Notes under the pieces: generated by a model
The model's input: the letters and a program-made list of their open reading frames with translations, nothing else
Told to the model about the DNA's origin: nothing
Database searches by the model: none
Program-made: the position numbers and the translations under genes
Source: CAIOYC01 sp038327995
Lineage (GTDB): Bacteria > Pseudomonadota > Alphaproteobacteria > Caulobacterales > Caulobacteraceae
Length of the DNA: 64,000 nucleotides
NCBI GenBank assembly: GCA_038327995.1
Contig: JBBQLP010000009.1
Coordinates: 10,242-74,241 of the forward strand
Reading direction: 5' to 3'
Part shown: positions 50,135-57,549 of the stretch, piece by piece
Layout: each line of letters starts with the position of its first letter
How positions within the stretch are numbered: the stretch's first letter is position 1

Positions 50135-50863
50135 TCAGGTCTCGCGGTAGCGATAGCCCACCCCATAGAGGGTCTCGATGGCGTCGAACTCCGGGTCCAC
50201 CACCCGAAACTTCTTGCGCATCCGCTTGACGTGGCTGTCGATCGTGCGGTCGTCCACATAGACCTGATCGTCGTAGGCGGCGTCCATCAGGTTGTCGCGG
50301 CTCTTTACGAAGCCGGGGCGCTGGGCGAGCGATTGCAGTAGCAGAAACTCTGTCACCGTCAGCTTCACCGCCTTGCCTTCCCACAGGCAATCGTGCCGGG
50401 CGGGATCGAGGGTCAGCTTGCCGCGCTTCAGCGGCTTGGACGCCGCCATCGCCGACTGTTGCGCTGCGGAGCCGGGTTCGTGGTGTTCGTCGTCCTCGCC
50501 GTCGCGGGCGCGCCGCAGCACCGCCTTCACCCGCTCGATCAGGAGGCGCTGGGAAAAGGGCTTATGGATGTAATCGTCGGCCCCGAGGTTGAAGCCAAGG
50601 ATTTCGTCGATCTCCTCGTCCTTGGAGGTCAGCATGATGACCGGCATCTCGGAGGTCTGGCGCAGGCGCCGCAGCACCTCCATCCCGTCCATGCGGGGCA
50701 TCTTCACATCGAGGATCACCAGATCGGGCGGATCGGACTCCAGCGAAGCGAGGCCCGAGGCGCCGTCGTGAAGCGCCTTGACGGTGTGGCCGTGGCTTTC
50801 GAGGGCCAAGGACACGGATGCGACGATGTTTTCGTCGTCGTCTATGAGTGTGATGTTCGCCAT
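50135..50863 (-). CDS. chvI: ChvI-type OmpR-family response regulator
   Basis: A 242-residue regulator. The receiver domain starts ITLIDDDENIVASV, with phospho-Asp in LVILDVKMPRMDGM and Lys in YIHKPFS. The winged-helix output domain contains LTVTEFLLLQSLAQRPGFVKSRDNLMDAAY and RTIDSHVKRMRKKFR, ending YGVGYRYRET. The linker is longer than usual (GEDDEHHEPGSAAQQSA). Start 50863 (MANITLID) has CAGG six bases upstream. First gene of the ChvI-ChvG-HprK-EIIA-HPr cluster, divergent from a large unknown gene. Confidence 0.94.
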   Translation of the reverse strand: MANITLIDDDENIVASVSLALESHGHTVKALHDGASGLASLESDPPDLVILDVKMPRMDGMEVLRRLRQTSEMPVIMLTSKDEEIDEILGFNLGADDYIHKPFSQRLLIERVKAVLRRARDGEDDEHHEPGSAAQQSAMAASKPLKRGKLTLDPARHDCLWEGKAVKLTVTEFLLLQSLAQRPGFVKSRDNLMDAAYDDQVYVDDRTIDSHVKRMRKKFRVVDPEFDAIETLYGVGYRYRET

Positions 50864-50931
50864 GTCGCCTGAAATTGGTCGCAACGCCCCGCCTATGCAA
50901 GCTCTGCCGTTCCTGTGGCAGGGTTAAGGCG

Positions 50932-52677
50932 ATGGAAAGCATGGCGCCTCACGCTTGGTGCATGGAAAGGCCACAGGTTCATTTTGAGCTTTTTGTCCGC
51001 CGCAAGGTGAACGCTCCCTGGTCGCTGGCTCAGGCGAGCGAGGACCGCGTCCGAATTGTCGAACTGGCGGACGAGATGCTGGCCGATGACCGCGCCGCCG
51101 CCGTTCGCGTGACCAAGGAAACGCTGGACCCGGAAACCCGCGAGTTTCGCACCATCACCCTGCTTTCCAAGGGGGCGGTGGATGCGCACAGGGGGCCGAA
51201 GATTCGCGAGGTGGACGACTGTCCCCTCTGCATCACCACGCAGGACCTCTACACCGTCCATGCCCGCGATCGGATTTCGCGCCTTCTGGAGGGATGGTTG
51301 CGGCGCAAGTCGGTCACACCATTCGAGCTGCTGCATCGCCCCGACCTGATCGAGCAACTTGACGCTTCGGGAGTGGAAATCCTGCACGCAGTGCAGAAAA
51401 TCGCAGTCCCGGAAGCCCAGGCGCGCGGAAAGACCACCCATGAAATGGTTCGCGTCTTTCAGAAACTGGTGGAGGACGGAATCAAGCGTTTGATCGCCGA
51501 CGGCCGCAAGAACCGGTTTCCTGATGTTGACGCGACTGGGTTCGCCAAGGCTGCGGAGGCGCTAAGCAACGAGCCAGAGCGCGCTTATCTGTTGAGCGGC
51601 GGCGTCGCCGCGCATATCGCCCAAGCAAAAACCTGGGGCGAGAAGGTCAATATGCTGCTCGACCTTGCCGACCAGGCGCCCGTGGCTGGACGGGCGCGGG
51701 GTTTGGCGCTGCAAGTGCTGGAACAGCCGCTTGCCGAGATCGTCTCTCTGAGGGCCGGTCTGGCGGACCTGGTCGGGGCCGACCTCGATCTTGGCGGCAG
51801 CGTTGCGGCCTGCACCCGCATCGCCGCCGAGGCGCAGGTGAAGGCTGTGCTGGCCTTTGACCCCAGTCTACATACACTGATCCCGCCCCTGAATCACGCC
51901 GCCGGGCGTCTTGCCGTCTGGCTACAGAAGGATGCCTTTGAGGCCGTCCGCGCCAGTCTCGGCCGAAGGGTGCTTCACGAACTGACCGGCCCTCGGCGCC
52001 TGCGCCCTTCCGATCCCGAGGGCGAGATCGCCATCCTGCGGGCCCTCGCCATGGCGCTCACCGCCTCCGCGCCCGCCCTCATGCCGCTGGAAGACGTGCA
52101 GGCCGCTTTTGTGCAGCGCTCCAAGGCGCTGGTGGGCAGCGATTTCGTCGACGGCTATCTGAAAGGCCGCGAAACCGCCCTGGCCGAGGTCGAGGCCCTG
52201 ATCCGGCTGGCCGAGAACGTGGCGGGAGGCGTGAACAAGCGCGCCGCCGCCCGGTGGATCGATTCAGCCGTCGGCGCCCTGCGGTTCGAGAAGGAGCTGC
52301 GCTCCGGCGCCTCGTCCCCCGCCTCCCGACTCGCCACCCTCGCCGACCTGCAACGTGGGGTGAAGAAGACGGGGCTGTCGGAGACCGAGGAGCAGGCCAT
52401 CTTCGCCAAATTGTCGGCCATTGGGGCTTTGATCGAGGCAGACTTCAAGTTGATGGGCCTGATCGCCCGCTCCGACGGTCCCCTGACCCAGCGGCTGACG
52501 CTTCTGTTGCGCTTTGCCTGCGCCGAGTCTGGCCCGACAGGCCCCGTGGCCGAACGCGCCCGCTCCGAGGCGCTAAAGTTACTGCGCGAGCCCAGCAGTC
52601 GCGCCGAGCTCGCGAAGGCCCCCGAAGCCCTGGAACGGGTCAAGGGCCTGTTGGTCGAGGCGGGACTGGCGGCATAG
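50932..52677 (+). CDS. Unrecognised 581-residue protein
   Basis: A long, clearly coding frame with strong third-position GC bias. The first part (VHFELFVRRKVNAPWSLAQASEDRVRIVELADEML and REFRTITLLSKG) looks alpha/beta; it includes a DDCPLC pair. From about residue 150 it is nearly all alpha-helical with repeated Leu/Ala heptad-like patterns. No signal peptide or membrane helix is seen, so it is probably cytoplasmic. I recognise no domain. ATG 50932 has AAGG upstream; 50962 (MERPQVHFEL) is a second candidate. It is divergent from chvI across 68 bases, so shared control is possible. Confidence 0.85.
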   Translation: MESMAPHAWCMERPQVHFELFVRRKVNAPWSLAQASEDRVRIVELADEMLADDRAAAVRVTKETLDPETREFRTITLLSKGAVDAHRGPKIREVDDCPLCITTQDLYTVHARDRISRLLEGWLRRKSVTPFELLHRPDLIEQLDASGVEILHAVQKIAVPEAQARGKTTHEMVRVFQKLVEDGIKRLIADGRKNRFPDVDATGFAKAAEALSNEPERAYLLSGGVAAHIAQAKTWGEKVNMLLDLADQAPVAGRARGLALQVLEQPLAEIVSLRAGLADLVGADLDLGGSVAACTRIAAEAQVKAVLAFDPSLHTLIPPLNHAAGRLAVWLQKDAFEAVRASLGRRVLHELTGPRRLRPSDPEGEIAILRALAMALTASAPALMPLEDVQAAFVQRSKALVGSDFVDGYLKGRETALAEVEALIRLAENVAGGVNKRAAARWIDSAVGALRFEKELRSGASSPASRLATLADLQRGVKKTGLSETEEQAIFAKLSAIGALIEADFKLMGLIARSDGPLTQRLTLLLRFACAESGPTGPVAERARSEALKLLREPSSRAELAKAPEALERVKGLLVEAGLAA

Positions 52678-52679
52678 CC

Positions 52680-52695
52680 CCGCCTGTGGAGGCGG
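52680..52695. terminator. Small hairpin between converging genes
   Basis: CCGCCT-GTGG-AGGCGG, a 6-base stem in the 41-base gap between the unknown protein gene and the transglycosylase gene. No T-run follows on either strand, so termination is uncertain. Confidence 0.35.
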
Positions 52696-52718
52696 CGAGG
52701 GATAAGACACCAAGACCT

Positions 52719-54011
52719 TCAGGTCGAAGGCGCAGCAGTCTCCGCCACCGGCCCATCAACGATCCCCGCCTCAGCCTTCAGGCGCCGCATCAGCCCTCCC
52801 GTCAGATACCCATCCGCTGGCAGGCCGCGCGAGGCCTGCCAGGCCTTGGCCGCCTTGCGGGTGCCCGTTCCGATGGCGCCGTCTATCCCCCCGGGATCGA
52901 AGCCAAGCTGGGCCAGTGCGCGCTGGGCGCCGATGCGGTCGTTCAGCGTGGTCGGTTGGTCGACGGGCCAAACCTGCACCAGCGGCCCCGCCCCGCCGAT
53001 CCGGTCGGCAAGGAGCCCCACGGCGAGCGCGTAGGAGGTGGAATTGTTGTAGGCGCGGATGGCGTAGTGGTTGGGGAAGGCGAGGAAGCCCGGCCCCTGC
53101 CAGCCCATCGGCATAAGCAGTTTGGCGCTCTCGTTCTCGTCGGCGGGACGTGTCGCCCGTCCGTCGGCGTTGCGCACCCCGAGCGCCGCCCATTCGGAGG
53201 GATGGCGGCCAGCATCTTCGACCAGACCGTAGTCGAACCCCCGTTGCGGCACGATCACCTCCCGCGCCCAGCTTTCCTCGGCGCGCCATGCGGCCTTGCG
53301 CGAGAGGAAGTTGGCTGTGGAAGCCAGAGCGTCGGCGGAGGAGCCCCAGATGTCGCGCTTGCCGTCTCCGTCTCCATCGACGGCGAAGCTGAGATAGTCG
53401 GCGGGTGTGAACTGGGTCTGACCCATGGCGCCCGCCCACGAGCCCCGAAGCTGACCGCGCGTCGCTTCGCCGGTGAAGACGATGCGCAGCGCCGCCAGAA
53501 GCTGACCTTCGGCGAAATCGCGCCTGCGCCCCTGGGCGGCGAGGGTGGCGAGCGAGCGGATCACATCGCTCGTCCCCTGGATCGAACCGAAGGCAGACTC
53601 GATGCCCCAGATGGCGACGATGATCTCACCGGGCACACCATAGTGGTCTATCAGTGGGGTTAGATACCGGGCGTTCTCGCCCATCTTCGCCTGGCCCTGT
53701 GCGATGCGGCTCGGCGAAACGGCGGAGGCCAGATAGTCGCTGATCGGGCGCGACAATTCGGGTTGGCGTCCGTCCTGGGCGATCACCTTGGGATCGGAGG
53801 TCAGTCCTGAAAGCTCGGCCCGCACCTGCGCTTCGGTCCAACCCTTGGCGATCGCCTTGGGAATGAAGCTGTCCTTCCACGCCTCGAACGCCGCATCGAC
53901 TTGCGGCGGCGCGGGCTGGTCAGGCGGGCCATCGCCCAGGTCCCCCCGCTGATACGGAACCGGCGCCGCAGCGAACCCGGCGGTCGAAAAGAGAAAGGTA
54001 CGGCGATCCAT
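52719..54011 (-). CDS. MltB-type lytic murein transglycosylase
   Basis: A 430-residue exported transglycosylase cleaving the MurNAc-GlcNAc bond. The N-terminus (MDRRTFLFSTAGFAAAPVP) looks like a signal, with an RR pair but not a clear Tat motif. The SLT_2 domain holds the catalytic Glu in IVAIWGIESAFG, then GSWAGAMGQTQFTPADYLSFAVD and NHYAIRAYNNSTSYALAVGLLAD. A C-terminal peptidoglycan-binding domain (LNDRIGAQRALAQLGFDPGGIDGAIGTGTRKAAKAWQ) follows. It starts ten bases after the stop of the frameshifted VOC gene, so the two were probably co-transcribed. Confidence 0.93.
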   Translation of the reverse strand: MDRRTFLFSTAGFAAAPVPYQRGDLGDGPPDQPAPPQVDAAFEAWKDSFIPKAIAKGWTEAQVRAELSGLTSDPKVIAQDGRQPELSRPISDYLASAVSPSRIAQGQAKMGENARYLTPLIDHYGVPGEIIVAIWGIESAFGSIQGTSDVIRSLATLAAQGRRRDFAEGQLLAALRIVFTGEATRGQLRGSWAGAMGQTQFTPADYLSFAVDGDGDGKRDIWGSSADALASTANFLSRKAAWRAEESWAREVIVPQRGFDYGLVEDAGRHPSEWAALGVRNADGRATRPADENESAKLLMPMGWQGPGFLAFPNHYAIRAYNNSTSYALAVGLLADRIGGAGPLVQVWPVDQPTTLNDRIGAQRALAQLGFDPGGIDGAIGTGTRKAAKAWQASRGLPADGYLTGGLMRRLKAEAGIVDGPVAETAAPST

Positions 54012-54021
54012 GCAGAGGAAC

Positions 54022-54524
54022 CTAGCGGAGTTTGCCGGGGTTAGGAATCACAAGGGCGGGATGGTCCTCGCCGAGCGGCCGCTCCCCCAAATCTTCCGCC
54101 AGCATCACCAGATAGCCGTCAGGGTCCTGCACCACGATTTCGCGTTTACCCCCTCGCGATCGCCCCATCTTCGCCACACCTCCCGAAGTCCCGTGTGGAG
54201 AGGAAATTGGGCTCTGCGGAGCGCGGCCAGAATTGGTTCGAGTTCACTGACATAGATCTGAAACATGACTCCACGACCGTAAGGCGGCTCGAGCAGGCCA
54301 GTTTCCCAATTTCCTGAGCGCTGGCAGAGCATGATCTGCGCGCCTTCAGGGCGTTGCAGATAGACGAATGATTGTTCGGGCCGTCGATAGGCGACCTCAA
54401 ATCCCAAAACGCCCTCCCAGAACGAGCGGCTCACCCGCAAATCGCTCACAAGAAGTTCACAGACGAGTTTGGCCCAGCCGCCCCTCGGCGGGCTCCCGTA
54501 GTCGATGGACTCTGCGGAAATCAC
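54022..54524 (-). pseudogene. VOC-family (glyoxalase-like) gene with apparent frameshift
   Basis: GTG at 54524 has GGAGAA seven bases upstream and opens a VOC domain: AKLVCELLVSDLRVSRSFWE, GVLGFEVAYRRPEQSFVYLQ, GVMFQIYVSELEPILAALR, REVWRRWGDREG. The frame is then lost and ends in noncoding sequence. In the adjacent frame the expected ending continues as KREIVVQDPDGYLVMLAEDLGE and stops at TAG 54022. One missing G in the G5 run (54149-54153) joins the halves into about 168 residues. Either a real recent inactivation, a phase-variable tract or a sequencing error. VOC proteins of this length include bleomycin-resistance-like proteins and glyoxalases. Confidence 0.75.
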
Positions 54525-54701
54525 GCGCTGTTCTCCACAACCCAAGGCACGGTATCGGGGGATCGTATATACTAGGTTTCGCAACCTGCCGTGCGCTCCC
54601 CACCGTTGACTCCCGCTCCGTCCTCCCATAGAGACACCGCCTCGCCCCGCACGGCTTTCCCGCGCGGGCTTTGTTTTTGCTGCTTTCGCCGGAAGACTAT
54701 C

Positions 54702-54827
54702 ATGAAGGTCCGTAGCTCGCTCAAGTCCCTCAAGAACCGTCATCGCGACTGCAAGCTCGTGCGCCGTAAGGGCGTGGTCTATGTGATCAACAAGACCGAC
54801 CCGCGCTTCAAGGCCAAGCAGGGCTAA
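54702..54827 (+). CDS. rpmJ: 50S ribosomal protein L36
   Basis: A 41-residue L36 (MKVRSSLKSLKNRHRDCKLV then VYVINKTDPRFKAKQG). It is of the variant lacking the full Cys3-His zinc site: only one Cys remains. This form is usual in alphaproteobacteria. The ATG at 54702 is the family start; the in-frame upstream part is not coding. The HAD gene follows after six bases, indicating co-transcription. Confidence 0.95.
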   Translation: MKVRSSLKSLKNRHRDCKLVRRKGVVYVINKTDPRFKAKQG

Positions 54828-54833
54828 GCACGA

Positions 54834-55487
54834 ATGTCGAAGGCCGAGCCTTCGATGCCCCCAATCGAGGCGAGACCCGAAGGGCGGCCGGTGGCCGTCC
54901 TTTTTGATGTTGGTAATGTGATCGTGCGCTGGGACCCGCGCACCCTCTATTCCAAAATCTTCCCCGACCCCGCCGAGTGCGACTGGTTTCTGGCGGAGGT
55001 CGCCACCATCGCCTGGCACGCCGAGACCGACCGAGGGCTCAGCTTCGCCGAAAACATCGCCCTGCTGTCCGCTCGACACCCCAAGCACGCGACGCACATC
55101 TCGGCGTGGTGGGACCGCTGGGACGAAATGTTCTCCGGCGTGATTTCAGAGACCGAAGCCGCCATGCACGCACTCGCGGCGCGGGGCGTCCCCATGCATG
55201 GCCTGACCAATATGTCGGTGGAAGCCTGGCCCGGTGTGCGCGCCATGAGCACGGTTTTCACGCATCTGCAGACCGTAGTGGTTTCGGGCGCCGAGGGGTT
55301 GATCAAGCCCGACCCGGCGATCTACGCCCTGACGTGCGAGCGCACCGGCCTCGCACCGCACCAGATACTGTTTATCGACGACAGCGCAGCCAACATCGAC
55401 GCGGCCGCCGCGATGGGCTTCCATGTGCACCACTTTACCAATCCGGCGGCGCTGCGCCCAGTGCTGGAGGCGCACGGTCTGTTGTGA
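54834..55487 (+). CDS. HAD-superfamily hydrolase (subfamily IA)
   Basis: A 217-residue HAD phosphatase-like protein. Motif I is AVLFDVGNVIVRWDPR, in which the second Asp of DxD is replaced by Gly-Asn, as in the epoxide-hydrolase/YihX-type group (FDxGxVL). Motif II is LTNMSVEAWP, motif III the Lys in LIKPDPAIYALTCE, and motif IV ILFIDDSAANIDAA. YihX-like members are sugar-phosphate phosphatases. The start codon is given as 54834 (ATG). Downstream of rpmJ by six bases. Confidence 0.9.
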   Translation: MSKAEPSMPPIEARPEGRPVAVLFDVGNVIVRWDPRTLYSKIFPDPAECDWFLAEVATIAWHAETDRGLSFAENIALLSARHPKHATHISAWWDRWDEMFSGVISETEAAMHALAARGVPMHGLTNMSVEAWPGVRAMSTVFTHLQTVVVSGAEGLIKPDPAIYALTCERTGLAPHQILFIDDSAANIDAAAAMGFHVHHFTNPAALRPVLEAHGLL

Positions 55488-55550
55488 AGGGGCGCCGCGC
55501 CGTCTAGGGTCGGTCTCTTCCGATATCCTCCCGATTCCAGTGAGCGCCCC

Positions 55551-55835
55551 ATGGCCGACGACGCCTCTTCCCACCCCGGCATGGGGTCTTCCGACGTCCT
55601 CAACACCGCCGCCCAGACGCGCCTCAAAACCTTCATCGAGCGGGTTGAGCGGCTGGAGGAGGACAAGGCCGCCGTCTCCGCCGACCTGAAGGAGGTGTTT
55701 CTCGAGGCCAAGGGCGAGGGATTCGACGTGAAGATCATGCGCAAGATCGTGCGCCTGAGGAAACAGGACCGCGCGAAACGGCTCGAGGAAGAGGCGTTGG
55801 TCGAGCTTTACATCGAAGCCATCGGCGGCCTCTAG
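55551..55835 (+). CDS. gapR: GapR nucleoid-associated protein (DUF2312)
   Basis: A 94-residue DUF2312 protein. LKTFIERVERLEEDKAAVSADLKEVFLEAKGEGFDVKIMRKIVRLRKQD is split here between a long coiled coil and the basic DNA-clamping part (KIMRKIVRLRKQDRAKR). In Caulobacter GapR encircles overtwisted DNA ahead of replication and transcription and stimulates topoisomerases. Length and sequence match closely. It begins 63 bases after the HAD gene; the next gene begins 15 bases after its stop in the same reading frame. Confidence 0.94.
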   Translation: MADDASSHPGMGSSDVLNTAAQTRLKTFIERVERLEEDKAAVSADLKEVFLEAKGEGFDVKIMRKIVRLRKQDRAKRLEEEALVELYIEAIGGL

Positions 55836-55850
55836 CCAGGGGAGGCGCGC

Positions 55851-56186
55851 CTGAGCTTTGGCCGCAACAACAAGCCGCCGCCCACCCGCGAGGAGCAGCG
55901 GGACAAGGAAAAGGCGCGGGTCAAGCGTCAGGCGCTGAAGGCCCTCACGCGCGCTCGCCTGACCGCCGACAAGACCGGGGTGACGCTCTCAGACTGGGAG
56001 GGCGAGTTTCTGGGCTCGGTTGAGGAACGGGTGAAGACCTATGGCCGCGCGTTCGCCGATACGGAAAAGGGCGCGCAGGGGTCTGCCTTCTCGGCGTTGC
56101 AGACCGTCAAGCTCAAGGAAATCGTCGCCAAGGCCAAGGGCCAAAAGCCCGATTCGAGACGGTTTAGGCGCAAGAGCGAGGACTAG
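55851..56186 (+). CDS. Conserved-looking small basic protein, probable CTG start
   Basis: A 111-residue basic protein: SFGRNNKPPPTREEQRDKEK, a Lys/Arg-rich helix (KRQALKALTRARLTADKTG), then LSDWEGEFLGSVEERVKTYGRAFADTE and LQTVKLKEIVAKAKGQKP. The frame is closed upstream by the gapR stop at 55833. Between that stop and the conserved start only CTG at 55851 can serve, preceded five bases away by a strong GGGGAGG. The first ATG/GTG/TTG (GTG 55979) would remove the N-terminal 43 residues. I know no function. Its coupling to gapR suggests a DNA-related role (inferred). Confidence 0.72.
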   Translation: MSFGRNNKPPPTREEQRDKEKARVKRQALKALTRARLTADKTGVTLSDWEGEFLGSVEERVKTYGRAFADTEKGAQGSAFSALQTVKLKEIVAKAKGQKPDSRRFRRKSED

Positions 56187-57445
56187 CTCCGCGCCGCCCC
56201 GCAAGTCAGGGCTCGTCCGATCAGGCGGCAGCGCGCCAGCGCCTTGCCGCCCAGATCCTTGAACACTCCAGCCCAGCCCACGCCCTTCCGCTCCAGCAGG
56301 AAATAACCGAACCGTTGGAAGCTGAGGCTTTTCGCCTTCATGCCGTCGATCTCCACCACATCCGATTGGGGCGCGTGGCGATCGCCAGCCTCGCCCGCAT
56401 CGCCGCCCGTGCCGACGATCAGTTGCGCGGGACGATCAGGTCCGAAGTCGAAGCTGGCGAAATGGTGGATATGGCCGGAGACGATCATGTTGATGCTGGA
56501 AAGGTCCGTGCCCTTGACCGCTGCTTGTTCGGTGGCGTTCAACGCTACATCGAGCAGACCGAATGGGCCGAGGTTGGCCACCGGCGCCTCTCCCCATATA
56601 GGCCTGTGGGTGACGATCCAGGCGTTTTCGGCATGATGGCCGGGGATGCTCGCCAACTGACGTGCGACGAGGGCGACGGCTTCGCTGGGCGCGAACCGGT
56701 CCACCGCGTCGGCGCTGTCGAGCACGTGCAGGGTCACGCCGCCTATGGGCACGGCGAAGGGGCGGCTCTCTGGCGGGCACGTCTCGGCTGAAGGACCGGC
56801 GTCGAGCATCCGAAACCAGCCCTTCCAGCCCCGCGCGCAGCTTTCGTGGTTGCCGCGCACGAACACCCAGGGCGCGGCCTGAAGCAATGGCTGGGCGGGA
56901 TCGAAGAAATCGCTGGCCCAACTCGGCCAGAGGTCGCCGTGGGGTGAGTTCACGCAGCCGTTGTAGAAGCCGGGGCAGGCGGTCTCCCGGTAGTAATAGT
57001 CGCCTACGTGGATCACGAGGTCGGGCTTTTCCGCCGCCGCGCGCTGCGCCACCATGGCGAAAGGCCAAGCGCGAGGGTCGTTGCAGGCTTGCAACTCCAG
57101 TCCTTTCACCCGGCAGCCGGTGTCGCCCAACACCACGATCCGGTCGATCCGCGCGCGCGGTATGTGTAAGGCCTCGCCGCCAATGCTGGCGGAGACGGCG
57201 CCGTGCGGCAGGCGCATGACACAGACGGTCTGCGGAAAGGCCGGATCGGGCCGCACCCTGACCTGCATCGATTGGGCATGGCCGTCCACGATGATCTCTG
57301 GACACGAACCTTCCACGACTATGGCGCGCGCCTCTGCGGCTCCCCCATCTATGAGTTCAACCCAGGCCGACAGGGGCTGCTGCGCCCTGACAGCGGACGC
57401 TACGGCGAGGACGAGCAGCGCCAGACCCACAGCCCATTTCGACAT
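56183..57445 (-). CDS. Secreted metallophosphoesterase
   Basis: A 420-residue exported phosphoesterase. The signal peptide is VGLALLVLAVASAVRAQQ. After an N-terminal beta region (to about residue 105) the calcineurin-like domain has VVLGDTGCR (D-x-G variant of the first motif), VIHVGDYYYRE (GDxxxxE), VFVRGNHESC (GNHE), IVTHRPIW and IVSGHIHHFASF. Purple-acid-phosphatase-like Tyr in DYYYRE is suggestive. Cys pairs (TACPGFYNGC, CPPES) may form periplasmic disulfides. Converges on the CTG-start gene by a four-base overlap and is divergent from priA. Confidence 0.9.
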   Translation of the reverse strand: MSKWAVGLALLVLAVASAVRAQQPLSAWVELIDGGAAEARAIVVEGSCPEIIVDGHAQSMQVRVRPDPAFPQTVCVMRLPHGAVSASIGGEALHIPRARIDRIVVLGDTGCRVKGLELQACNDPRAWPFAMVAQRAAAEKPDLVIHVGDYYYRETACPGFYNGCVNSPHGDLWPSWASDFFDPAQPLLQAAPWVFVRGNHESCARGWKGWFRMLDAGPSAETCPPESRPFAVPIGGVTLHVLDSADAVDRFAPSEAVALVARQLASIPGHHAENAWIVTHRPIWGEAPVANLGPFGLLDVALNATEQAAVKGTDLSSINMIVSGHIHHFASFDFGPDRPAQLIVGTGGDAGEAGDRHAPQSDVVEIDGMKAKSLSFQRFGYFLLERKGVGWAGVFKDLGGKALARCRLIGRALTCGAARS

Positions 57446-57549
57446 TGCTCAACTCCCGTCCGGCGATTGCGCGCGACCGTGCCCTAGCGTCGCCAAAGGT
57501 CAAGCGGTGGTGGTTGCGTCCGGCGCAGCGACGTGAACAAGGACAGGCC

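Noticed and set aside
54591..54701. N-terminal extension of the L36 frame
   Set aside because: L36 proteins begin MKVRxSLK; the upstream sequence is GC-rich leader with T-runs and no family match.
54105..55097. 330-codon leftward frame covering VOC, rpmJ and the HAD gene start
   Set aside because: Only its last third is real coding sequence (the VOC part from 54524); the rest is antisense to rpmJ and the HAD gene.
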